Assembly (NCBI GenBank): GCA_948567375.1
Contig: OX419755.1
Coordinates: 77,088,931 to 77,152,930 of the forward strand
Direction of reading: 5' to 3'
DNA: 64,000 nt
Origin: Lunularia cruciata
Lineage: Eukaryota > Streptophyta > Marchantiopsida > Lunulariales > Lunulariaceae
This document shows, piece after piece, positions 54,559-64,000 of the stretch. The position numbers and the translations under genes were made by a program. Under the pieces are notes generated by a model. That model worked only from the letters and a program-made list of their open reading frames with translations. It was not told where the DNA came from and did no database searches. Each line of letters opens with the position of its first letter. Position 1 is the first letter of the stretch.

Positions 54559-55095
54559 TCAAAAATTTTCACTTCTCTTCTTTGGTGAGTAAGTCATGGC
54601 AGATGTAGAAATGTATAATGAAAGGCAAGAGGTAGTGAGGTCCCAACCCAAAGACATTTTACATCTTATGCACATGTGTGTAGAAGTTTTGACCCAATTG
54701 ATTGGTCTTTTAGAGAACAAGTGCTCAAAGAAGAAAGCTTGAGAGTTTATAAGGTAAGTGGTTCTTTGGAGCTTGAAGATCTTCATCAAAGCCCCAAAAA
54801 TCTCACTTTGGACAAGGCTCTTGTAATTGGCCACCAAAAATCCATTTTTGGGATGCTTGTTGTGAGTGAAGGCCTTGTATATTCATGCTTACATTTTATT
54901 ACTAAGGTTGAGCCAAGACTCAAAGGTGTACCTCCTACTATTCTTGGCTCTCTTCCCAAGATCTTCCTCCAATGGAAGAGCATCCAATTCCTCACATTTA
55001 CTTGGATGTTCCTTGGTACTACCTTCTTCATCACACAAATTTTAAGAGCCATGGCATCCAAATTATTCCCAATACCACAAAAGAAACCTTTTTAG
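54559..55095 (-). pseudogene. ORF-X, copy A (unknown conserved protein)
   Basis: Two overlapping frames (55061-54786 and 54837-54559) together give NVRNWMLFHWRKILGREPR and IVGGTPLSL, then YKSLVQSEIFGALMKIFKLQ, RTTYLINSQAFFFEHLF, WVKTSTHMCI and LGWDLTTSCL. These align in order with copy B at 60999-61493. One frameshift near 54820 separates the halves. I do not recognise the family. It lies upstream of a coiled-coil ORF in both copies. Confidence 0.68.
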
Positions 55096-55099
55096 TGTT

Positions 55100-56500
55100 G
55101 CTCTTCTAGCTACTATCTCCCACAGATCAACCATTCAGGTTTTCAAATTCAACGTGCTCTTGGCAATCTTCAAGGTGATACTCTTTACCATAGTGAATTT
55201 TTTGATAGCAATCCTCACAAATTCACCTTCAAATCCTTTCTGTATAAACTCTCTCTTTATCACTCCAACAATCAGAAATTTTGGAAGAATGGAAGACTAA
55301 AGACCTAAGAAAAGCACTACTTGGTACAGAAATTTCAAGTTAAAGCTCTTACCTCCTCTTACTTGCAATGGTATTCAATCACTCATTTCTCTTTACATGT
55401 GTGAGCAAACTTTGAGGCAATCTTTGCATGTTTTTGAAATTCCAATACCGTTGGTCCTTCTTCACCAAAGATTCTACCCACTCTTCCAAAGATGCAAGGA
55501 AAATTGTCTTCCAAAGATCCAAATCTTCAAGGCTTCTCTTTGGAAGACGGTTATTCATCTTCCATGAAAACTGTAATCATCTATCATGAAGATGTTGGTC
55601 TTGCAAAGACAATTATATTCCAAAGAACCCGATCTTCACCCAAAATATAGTTTGAGTGGTTTCTTCCTTCAAGGAAATAATTCCACTCTTCTCTTTGTAC
55701 TAAATTAGAGAAAAAAATTAAACAAAGAATAATAAAATTCCCAAGCACCACAATTTGCCTTTGTTGTAATGTGATTCTCAACCAATTTAATAAGCTCACA
55801 AATCTTGTTGCAACTTTTTGATTGAGTTTTAAAAAATAAAACCCACATCTTTCAATAAAAATCATCCTTCACCAATAGAAAATAATAAATATGTACATCC
55901 AAGAGATGTGGTTTGCATAGGGCCATATAAATAAACCTTAAGATGTTAAAAACTTCATTAGAAATTATTACCAAAAAGTTAGAAATTATTACCAAAAAGT
56001 GAACTTGAATCACATTGGGCCTAACCCTATATACATTTTCCTACTTTTGACTAAAGAGATTTAGTGAAATATGGTTAATCTCATGTTTACCTTTGCATCA
56101 TCTATCACTTATGTTATCTACTTATCTTATCTTATCTAATGTGGTTTAATTAGATTCTTCTATTTGTCAAGGAAGGTGTAAGATTTTCCTTTGTAAAATT
56201 ATCCAACTTTGTGCTTTGACTCCAAAGGTCACTTTGGCTACAAAAATTTCCTACCACCACAAAGGTATTTCAACATCAAATGTCTCCCTTTCTGTAGGTG
56301 TCTTCTACTACAAAGTTGATGTGGGACCCAAAGGTGTTGTCAGAATATTTTCATCTATCTAAGCCTTTATCTACAATTGGCCCACCATCAAAAATTTTGT
56401 CTATCTAAACCTTTGGCTACAATTGGCACACCATCCAAATGTCTTCAACTACAAAGATCTTGGCTACTCTACTACAAAGAACAACCTTTGCCTCTACAAA
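55100..56500. other. No gene recognised
   Basis: Contains short Phe/Ser-rich frames only; 55440-55640 repeats words of the 52.3 kb minisatellite. ATTACCAAAAAGTTAGAA-type direct repeats lie at 55960-55995. Confidence 0.45.
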
Positions 56501-56529
56501 TCCTAATGATCATATTTATCTTATAGTTT

Positions 56530-56890
56530 GCAAATTTGCAAAGTAGTGTTTCTATTGATTTAGCTAACTTTTGGTCAAAATGCTCCTTCAATCAACCACA
56601 AGCTGATCAAGCTATTTGTTTGAGTATACCATTACCTCCAAAGTCTAAATTTTTAGCTTTAGCTCATGGAGTTTGGTGCATTGTAACCTTACTTGTCCCA
56701 CCTTCTCTACAGCATCCACTAATTGGGCTTTTGTTTCCTCTATCCATTGGAGCATCTTTGTCCTCTACTCCTCTAAGCCAATGCAAATCACTTGGTCTTT
56801 GACCATCAACTCCTTCCTCATTTTGAGGCAATCAACTTCCTTCTCCTCCTTCTTTAGCTTTGCAAAACTTTGCTATGGTGTCATGAAGTA
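56530..56890 (-). pseudogene. Coiled-coil fragment, third copy
   Basis: Minus-strand reading: QSFAKLKKEEKEVDCLKMRK, ELMVKDQVICIGLEE, a stop, then WIEETKAQLVDAVEKVGQVR and LHELKLKI. It is the same Glu/Lys-rich style as the cassette coiled coils, but no ORF-X was found directly beside it. Confidence 0.5.
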
Positions 56891-57057
56891 GACAATTTAT
56901 TTGTTGTAAAAGCTAATTTGATTAGTTTTCCATGTGGTTTCTCTAAACTTCTATAGTCCATGTTGTGGTGGTGCAATCTTTGTAGTGCAATTTTTGTGCT
57001 TGTGCAAACCTTTGTGGTGGTGCAAACCTTTATGGTGGAGCAAAATTTTGGGGTTGA

Positions 57058-57440
57058 TATCTTTGTGGTTACAAGTCCAAAATGAGGTGTGCCTTCGTTG
57101 GCTGCAAGTATCTTCTCAAAGGCTTTCCATAAACACCAAAATTGTGGCATTTGGAGCTTTATAATGGAAGTTATAACCATTTGAGCATGTCTTTGGGTTG
57201 CTAACTTTGGAGATGATACAAAACCTTTGGCCAAGTACACAAATTTAGGTTTGACACCTTTGGGGAGGAACCACCCCATGTGTTGATTTCCCTATGGTTA
57301 CAAGTTCAAATGAGATATGTCTTATTTCATTGGAATCATCTTCTCAAGGGCTTTCCATAGACACCAACGGCATGGTGTTTGGAGTTTTGCAATGGAAGAT
57401 ACAATCATTTGAAGACACCTTTAGGTTGCCACACAACAAA
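57058..57440. repeat. Composite tandem repeat R1, locus B
   Basis: Two units of about 230 bp with TGGTTACAAGTCCAAAATGAG and TGGTTACAAGTTCAAATGAG (57069 and 57294), TCTTCTCAAAGGCTTTCCATA and TCTTCTCAAGGGCTTTCCATA, and GCATTTGGAGCTTTATAATGG. These blocks are shared with 30560-31560. Confidence 0.75.
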
Positions 57441-58400
57441 ATTTGGACTTTTGTTTCAAGTTGGGTGTGATGTGTAGAAATCACCTCTGGCTTGATACTT
57501 GTCACATAATTACAGTTGGACTTTTGGTGCAAGTTGTGACTGATGTCAGGTGGTTGCATGTCTATTTGTAGTGGGTTTGGAAAGTTCTTTACTGGAGGCT
57601 TGAGAGTGCTATAGAAGGGGCATTATGACACTGCATGATTCCATGGGAAGAAAATTAGAGATTTAGGGAGGATAGGCAAGGATTGATTGCTCATGAGTTG
57701 GTAGATTTATTGATTGACAAGAAGGATTGTAATCAATAGAGCAAGGGAACTTGAGAGTGGGTTTTGACAAGAAAAGTTTTAATCAATAGAGCAAGGAATC
57801 AAGAGTGGGTTTTGACAAGAAGGATTCTTGATTGATAGAAGAAGAGAAAAAGGTTTCAAGGGTTTGTGATAGATAGAGGAAGAAAGAAGAGTTTCAAGAG
57901 GTTTCAATAAATGGACAGTGGAGGAAAGGAGGGTTTTTAAGAGTTTTGGTTCTTTTGATTAGGATTGATATGAGAGAAGCTTGTTAAAAACTTCTAATAA
58001 TTAGGAGAGAGTTTTTTAGGATTGATAAGAAGTGAGAGACGAGACATTATTCTTCATATAGTTGTGAAGAAATTTATACTTTGTAAATTTCTTTGAGTAA
58101 ATATCTTGAGTTTAATATATTTCTTGAGTTATAGGGTTTTGATCCATTTCAAAGGTTCTGTTTGGAATAAAAAAAGGATTGAGAAGTAACTTGATTAAAT
58201 AAGCAATTGTAGCCAAATAGACCCAATGTCTATTTAGCAAGGATTTTGGTCATTTGATAGTTGGAATCTAAGCTCCACAACAACAATACTCACTTAACTA
58301 TACATTTGTAGTGCCCAGGAAATGTTAGCTTTCTCCAAATCCATTCAAACACTCTACACTTCCTCATCCCTTGCACTCCATTTCTCCTTGTAAACTTGCT
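57441..58400. repeat. No gene; tandem repeat of about 49 bp at 57714-57850
   Basis: Units begin TTGACAAGAAgGATT near 57714, 57763 and 57811, with AATCAATAGAGCAAGG inside. The rest is LTR-like (long AT stretch with TTTGTAAATTTCTTTGAGTAAATATC near 58080), perhaps an LTR of unknown strand. Confidence 0.55.
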
Positions 58401-58429
58401 GCTTATCTTTGGCTTTGAGCCAAATGGCT

Positions 58430-58760
58430 CTCAATTCTCAAAGAGGAGAATTGAGAGCCACCCGTTATCTTGCAACTTCCTAATTTCTTTCTTGTGCTTA
58501 GTCCATTCTACAAGAGGGGCTACATTTTGTCTCTTTGCTTGGAAATTATCCTGTACTAGTTCATTTGACTTCTTTTCTTCCTCCTTGTTCACGTTGCAGG
58601 CCTTTTCTATCTCCTCCTTTGCCTTGGCTTGCTCTACACTTATTGAGTAAGAGCCTTTGTACAACTGAAGTATAGTTGGTGACTTTTGGGTAGGAGTCTT
58701 GATAAATTGGAAAAATCTGCTCCATCATCTCCAAGATCATCCCTACCAAATGTATCACAA
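58430..58760 (-). pseudogene. Small charged coiled-coil fragment
   Basis: Frames 58758-58561 and 58664-58431 overlap. The second reads VEQAKAKEEIEKACNVNKEE then VEWTKHKKEIRKLQDNGW, charged and helical. It lies immediately beyond the LTR-like sequence of copy B and may be the start of another element. Unrecognised. Confidence 0.45.
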
Positions 58761-58779
58761 ACTTTGATCCTTTTTTAAT

Positions 58780-59130
58780 TAGGGTTGGGTGCTCTCAAAG
58801 TTGGAAGAAGGGTACCCTCACCACTATTGGTTCTATCTAATCAAGATCAAACACACAGAATGAAATCAACACTGTGGAATCCAATATCCAACAAGCTCAT
58901 TGACTTGCACTTCAAAATTCTCCCAACACTCACAAACATACACACCTGATTGATACTCAAAATCAAGCTAAAATAACAAGCACTTTGCTTTATCAACTTC
59001 AAAAATATGAATATTGAATAACAACACACTACAAATGCCTCCTTTAAATAGGCAAAGGAGTTGATAGTTACTAACAAAAATATAGTTCTACAACAACTTT
59101 ACCAACCTGTAGATCCAAAATGACAAACCA
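58780..59130 (-). repeat. LTR-like sequence downstream of the ORF-X cassette, copy B (candidate Gypsy-4 3' LTR)
   Basis: The minus strand has a TATTTAAAGGAGGCATTTG promoter-like block and then transcribed-looking sequence aligning with 52930-52540. It immediately follows the coiled-coil ORF on the same strand. TG/CA ends were not fixed. Confidence 0.55.
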
Positions 59131-59169
59131 CTTCTTCATATTGCCTCTTCATATCTCAAATCTTTTTCT

Positions 59170-60815
59170 ACTCCAATTTGATATCAACCTCAACTTTGGC
59201 TTCCAAACCCGATGTTCCTTTTATCATTTCTCCTTCTTTGGGTCTGTCTAATACTACTACTTCATCTACTATTTCTACTATCTCCTCAATTTATACTGCA
59301 ATCGGAATGATAGCTAACCTATCCACACTCTCATCCTCCAACCCAATCTTCTCTAATGTCTCAGGCAACTCACCCAAAGACACCTACACTCTTACTTCTA
59401 CAACTTTGGATTTACCATTTACCTTCATCTCATTACAAATTCTATCTAAGTTTGATCTAAGAAAATCTAATCTGAGACAGACATTGTCTCCTACCTCTAA
59501 CATTTTCCTATCTATTCAATCTCTCAACAAAAAATCAATAGATTGTTCAAGTCCACCTCCTTCATTTTCCTTCTTCTCATCTCTTGCACCAACAACTTCA
59601 ATTTGTGCAACCTTGCTTCTTCTAACATAACCTTGGCTTCAATACTCAACATACTTTCATCTCCGTCATAATTGCTCCTATTGCATCCAACTCCACACTC
59701 AAAACTACCTTCTCCTTACTTCTCTTTAGTTCTAATTTGTTCTATCTGATACGTTTTTAGCTTGTCCTTGAATTTGGCCTTCAATGCCTCCTTCTCTTGC
59801 ACATACTAGACTAGTTGACCTTCAACACCTCTGAGCAACCCCTTCAATTGTTCTTCTTCTTGGTAATGCTCTATCAACTCTTGTTGCCAAGCTTGATCCT
59901 TGTCTATTGTGTTCTTCTTCATACTCTCCAGCTCTTGCTCCATACTGCCACAATTGCCTTTGAGTGTATGACCTCTACCCAAGAATAAGCAACTTCTTGC
60001 TTCATCTCCTCAACCAATGCCTTCTACTCATTTAACTCATCATTATGCTTCATGAAGTTCTCTTGCAAGGCATCCAAGCTTTTTCTTTGAAGAACTCCTT
60101 CAGCCTAAAGTTCTTCAGCTTCCTTCTCTCCTTGGGTTAGCTTACTCCTTAACTCCAAGGTCTTCTCACTCCATTGCTTTACTACTTCTAACTCATCTTT
60201 CACTCCCGGATGATTCTTCTTCAACTCTGCTTTCTTTTGCTATAGATGCACCAACAAAATACAAACAATCTTTGATAAATACTCAACTCAAATGTTTCCT
60301 CCTTCATCATCTCTAATTTATTCATCTTTGGTAGGTACTTTTTTGGCTGGTGCCTTACTCCAAAGACAAAATCTTTGTATCTTCAATGTCTCAACCTCCA
60401 AGCTCTCCTCTTTGTCTTTGACTTTGCTCAATCCCAGAACTACAATTTGAGCACTTCTCTTTGATCTTGCTGCTCTTGGAAATACCAGGGCAACCTCTCA
60501 TACTTGTTCATCTTCCAACTTGACTATAGGCAACTCTAGACACAGATCATCTCCTCCTTTCATGATCAATTGCCTCATGAAACTCTCGCTCTTCATCTTC
60601 AACAATCCCTTCTCTTGGTTGCTAAACTTCCGCATCTCCTTCACTGCCACTGCTAGACTCTCCACTTTGTAGCATAAATTCTTCTTTTGCTCCTGAGGCT
60701 TCATCTTTCAACTTTGTTTCTCCTTTTGATTCTTCCTCCAAAGATGATTCCTTCACTTCTACCGGTGTGGGCTTTGGATTCAATCTTTGTATCTTTTGGG
60801 ACTGCACTAGCATGA
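59170..60815 (-). pseudogene. Coiled-coil ORF of Gypsy-4, with acidic N-terminal region
   Basis: From 60813 leftward on the minus strand: an acidic region (PVEVKESSLEEESKGETKL, SSSGSEGDAEV), then KEMRKFSNQEKGLLKMK (60704-60498). A long helical stretch follows (KDELEVVKQWSEKTLELRS, KSLDALQENFMKHNDELNE, ALVEEMKQEVAYSW at about 60230-59990), and then further Lys/Glu-rich sequence to about 59180. Stops break it. It follows ORF-X copy B by about 190 bp. A likely coiled coil over several hundred residues; role unknown. Confidence 0.62.
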
Positions 60816-60998
60816 TTCATCCTTCAGGTCTGCTTCTCTTCCTTGGCATGGGGATATCCACTACCACTATCCTCTCCTTACCACTCTTCAAGTAGTAGTC
60901 ATAGACTTCACACACCCACTTGATGTAATTTGTTCATCCTCATATGCTTCTCTTTGTAAGTCAGGGTGAAAGTGAGAAACCACTTGTTCTCTCTCTTC

Positions 60999-61620
60999 TT
61001 AGCTAATTAGGTTTAATCTGAAGTAGAAGTGGGCTTCAAAGGGTACAAAATGGGGCGGCAGATCCATTCTCCAACTAGTAATCATCTGCCCAACTCGTTG
61101 GTGCAAACTCTTCACCCAATCTACCGCCTTTCCTATGAACATTTGAGGGAAGAATACTGTTTGCTGCATGATTACATAGGTGGTTTTCTCTAGCTTGAAT
61201 ATAGCCATCATCAAGTTAATAATTACCCTTTGCACTAGGTCTTTATAACTATCCACCTTGTACCCATTCTTGGTGCAAGGTCTATTGAAAGAATTCCTCA
61301 TGTCAGTAGTTTCTTCCGACGACTCACACTTCCAGTAGAAGGTGGTGCCTCCTACTTCTCTTGCTTCTCTCTCAAGGACTAATCTCCAATCCAACTCAAT
61401 CCATTGAGCAGAATTTTCTCTCTTCCCTTCATGCTTGGGCCCGTCTTTGCAATTGTTGGCAATGATTTCTACCATGAATCCTGGAAAGCTCAAATTCCAA
61501 TTCTAGGCCAGAATTGTGATGCAAAGTCTGGTCAAGACTTCAATCCTTGCCACTACATCTAATTAAAAAATCTCAAGACCCCTCACCACACTCTTCTTAT
61601 TTCCGTTTGGGATCATCATG
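60999..61620 (-). pseudogene. ORF-X, copy B (unknown conserved protein, downstream of integrase)
   Basis: A 165-codon open frame at 61493-60999, with homologous sequence extending to an ATG near 61618 through two stops (MMIPNGNKKSVVRGLEIF, VARIEVLTRLCITIL, NWNLSFPGF). Core: WIELDWRLVLEREAREVGGT, TFYWKC, SYKDLVQRVIINLMMAIFKL, EKTTYVIMQQTVFFPQMF, DWVKSLHQRVGQMI, DLPPHFVPF. It is not a zinc, kinase or nuclease motif I know. It sits on the same strand as, and about 600 bp downstream of, Gypsy-4 integrase, and upstream of the coiled-coil ORF. Confidence 0.7.
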
Positions 61621-61659
61621 TGCTTCCTCACTCTGTTTATGAAAGATCAAACCCGAGAC

Positions 61660-62230
61660 TCTTACCCACTCCTCTTGCATGCTCATATTTTGCATTCCTT
61701 TGGGATGACTCTAAATAGGAACATGATATCATCTAGACATTGCAGCGCTTCCTAATTAAAATCTTAATTTTATAGTCCTTTGCTGATTGGTCATTCTTTA
61801 GTTGATTTCTCATTTACCCAAAAATTTTGCAGGTTGGTTTCCTATCACTCTCAAGGTCATCTTGATCTTGAAATAGTCTTCTTCTTCTTCTTCTTCTCCT
61901 TTCTTGATTGGCCAAACTTGAGGAAAAGTTGTTATAGGTTCTTCAGATCGGGTTGTGCATCCTGATTCAAAGTCCTCTATCTTTGGCTTCATACTTCTGT
62001 CTGCATGACTCAAGTCCTTTTGACTCTTACCCAAGGTCAACTTTGGGTCTATGCCAAACATAAAATTCTTCTTATTTTGTCCCCATTTAGCCTTCCTTTG
62101 GCTTTTACAATGCACTTCTTCTTTAAAACTTTAAAAATAATGTGTGTACCACATACCCCCTCTCTCAAATGTGAGCATCCTAGCAAACATCAGCTTTAGG
62201 TTCTTTGTACAAGTCCACGTCCATGGTCTA
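61660..62230 (-). other. Spacer between Gypsy-4 integrase and ORF-X
   Basis: Contains a minus-strand frame (62115-61810) with a Glu run from a (CTT)n microsatellite at 61880-61898. No domain recognised; it may be the end of pol or the start of the accessory gene. Confidence 0.45.
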
Positions 62231-62234
62231 ATAT

Positions 62235-63300
62235 TTTTGAACTCTCCATCCATTCACTCAAGTGGCAAATGGATTGCCTTCCAAGTCTGCAAGTTGAATA
62301 GAGCCATTTTCATAAATGTGAATTGCATTGTATGGCCCTATCCACCTTAAGTGCAGCTTGCCTAGAAAAATTATTTGGCAATTGTCATATTACACTACCA
62401 AATCGCCCTCCGAAACAAAGACATGCTTCATGTGCTTATCATGCTTGTTTTTACCCTGATCTTGTAGCTCCTTTGTGGTTTGCATTGCATTGTCTCTTTT
62501 CTCTTTTCTCTTTTAACCACATTAGTTGTTGGATCCAAAGATCTTGACTTTCTTCCTCCGATAATTGTTCCTCACAAAGGATATGATATGACAATTTTCA
62601 AATTGGTAGTCATATGTCAAGAAATATGGAGTTTGTTTAGTTTTAATCATTTTGGTGGTTCTATATGCCCACAAAGCTGTAGGTAACTTCATGTCCCAAT
62701 CAAAGGCATAATTGACAGTCACCTTGTTTAAAATTTTACACAACAACCCATTTTCTTTCTCCATTAGTCATTTCACTTGAGGATTATAAGTAGCCATCTT
62801 CCAATGTTTAATCTAGTACATGGTTAATGCTTCCACCATGGAGTTCAAAAAATGAGTTCCTCAATCACTGACCAATTCTAAAGGACATTTGTAAAGTGAA
62901 ATGATGTTTTGAAAGAAAATTTCTACAACTATTTTTGCATCATTTTTCCAAGTTGCCTTGGCTTCAACCATCTTGGTCACATAATCAGTGTGCACCAAGA
63001 TATATATCTTCCTTGTGAATCAGATCACTAGTTGAATCAGACCCACAAAATCAATTCCCCATTTCTCAAATAGGGCCAATGGCAAAATTTGTCTCAAAGG
63101 CCATTGGGAAGTAGCCATTGGCTTCCCTGTTCTTTGATAGACATCACAACTTTGGATATGGGCAGGAGTATTCTTGTACATCATAGGCCACAAGTACCCC
63201 GATGAAAGAATTTTCTTGGCTATATTCTTCAAGGTATAGTGTGCTCTAGATGCTTTTGAGTGGAAGGACTCAATTACTCCTTTAACTTCATATGCTTCTG
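62235..63300 (-). pseudogene. Gypsy-4 integrase
   Basis: 63232-63020 carries the second zinc Cys pair region (HIQSCDVYQRTGKP) and the start of the core with WGIDFVGLI (first catalytic Asp). 62764-62522 carries the end of the core (EKENGLLCKILNKV, ALWAYRTTKMIKTKQTPY), and the C-terminal domain follows (VFVSEGDLVV, GKLHLRWIGPYNAI, LADLEGNPFATWVNG) to about 62235. The middle near 62850-62960 is frame-broken. No chromodomain follows. Confidence 0.82.
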
Positions 63301-64000
63301 AGCATCATTGAAGTACTTTGTTTTCATCCATTTTAAACAAGATGTTGTGTTTTAGCTAGTATGGTCTCATCGTCTTGAGGAAGACTGCACTTTGCTCCGA
63401 GTCTAGTCCCTCAAGATACTAAAAAGTATGCAAATAATGTTATTTGGCCATATACTTAGTACTTTGCATTGCCATCAAATGATATAACTCTTTGTCAAGA
63501 ATTGATCATCAACTTCCAAGTCTTGGTCTTGAGTTTCTAACCTGGATAGGATATCCTCATTTGAATGCAAAGCTCCCTTCCTTACTTGTACAATGTATGA
63601 ATTCTTATAATAACAAGATCCACCTTGCAATTTACCCAAACAAATCTGCCTTCTTTACCAAATGTTGCATGCATAATGGTCTACATAGAAGACAAACTCA
63701 TATCCCAACAAGTAGTGGCAAAACTTTTTGCATGCATACACCATTCAGAGTGCTACTCTTTTAGTTGTTGAATAAATTTTTTTTTGCAACTGAAACTTGT
63801 TGGTTAGCATAGTAGATTGGATATTCTTTCTTCTTCTTGCCCTTCTAACTTAAGACTACTCCAATTGCCATGGACAATGTGTCCATATACACATGAAAAG
63901 TGGCATCCTAATTTAGGGCCCTCATAACTGGTGCTTCAACTAGTTTCTCCTTCAACACTTGGAAAGCTTCTTCTTGTTCTGCTTCCTACAAGTAGTCTTT
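63301..64000 (-). pseudogene. Gypsy-4 RT end and RNase H (continues past window)
   Basis: From the window edge on the minus strand: EEAFQVLKEKLVEAPVM, a stop, FHVYMDTLSMAIGVVL (RNase H Asp in VYMD), KEYPIYYANQQVSVAKKN, then near 63700-63540 FVFYVDHYA, VRKGALHSNEDILSRLE. Several stops. The same strand continues with integrase. Confidence 0.8.

Noticed and set aside
59178-59630. 150-codon plus-strand Ser/Thr-rich ORF
   Set aside because: It is the antisense shadow of the Lys/Glu-rich coiled-coil ORF on the minus strand.
1-64000. tRNA, rRNA or intact host genes
   Set aside because: None recognised on either strand; tRNA-like matches are only primer binding sites.

Overview
The window looks like intergenic DNA from a large land-plant nuclear genome, most likely a gymnosperm such as a conifer (an inference from element families and age, not from a marker gene). 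I found no intact host gene, rRNA, tRNA or CRISPR. Almost everything recognisable is LTR retrotransposon: Ty3/Gypsy elements (several chromoviruses) and Ty1/Copia elements, mostly old and broken by stops and frameshifts, AT-rich and poor in CpG.

Layout. 1-6488: Gypsy-1, a young chromovirus on the minus strand with LTRs, PBS, leader ORF, gag and pol; it sits inside the 5' LTR of Gypsy-2 (6489-11971, plus strand), which itself sits in an older Gypsy integrase (11972-12236). 12238-18128: an LTR-like repeat, then Copia-1 with a solo LTR inside its reverse transcriptase. 18129-23420: two minus-strand Copia relics (Copia-2, Copia-3). 23430-27740: a compositionally different, CpG-retaining stretch with no recognised gene. 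27740-29810: Copia-4, cut off after integrase. 29860-31560: dispersed and tandem non-coding repeats. 31868-38615: Gypsy-3, a different Gypsy lineage with its own leader ORF and a solo LTR of the Gypsy-2 type inside it. 38616-48940: gene-poor, with one eroded unknown reading frame, a long non-coding repeat and a solo LTR of the Gypsy-1 family. 48940-51060: Copia-5 relic (minus). 52200-64000: minus-strand Gypsy-4 material, where integrase is followed by an unrecognised globular ORF (called ORF-X here), a coiled-coil ORF and an LTR-like sequence; a second copy of the ORF-X, coiled-coil and LTR part lies at 52540-55095.

The three most interesting points are: (1) a conserved small leader protein of about 60-75 residues encoded upstream of gag in three different Gypsy elements (5393-5614, 6743-6967, 32225-32458); (2) ORF-X plus coiled coil as an accessory cassette downstream of integrase, present twice; (3) perfect heat-shock-element-like motifs in the LTR family of Gypsy-2, suggesting stress-responsive transcription. 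In the elements, gag would package RNA, pol would supply protease, reverse transcriptase, RNase H and integrase, and the chromodomain would guide insertion; no element here appears able to make all of these now, Gypsy-1 being closest.

Domain limits of eroded elements are approximate, read by eye from translations. All homology statements are from inspection and recall of family motifs; no search was run.
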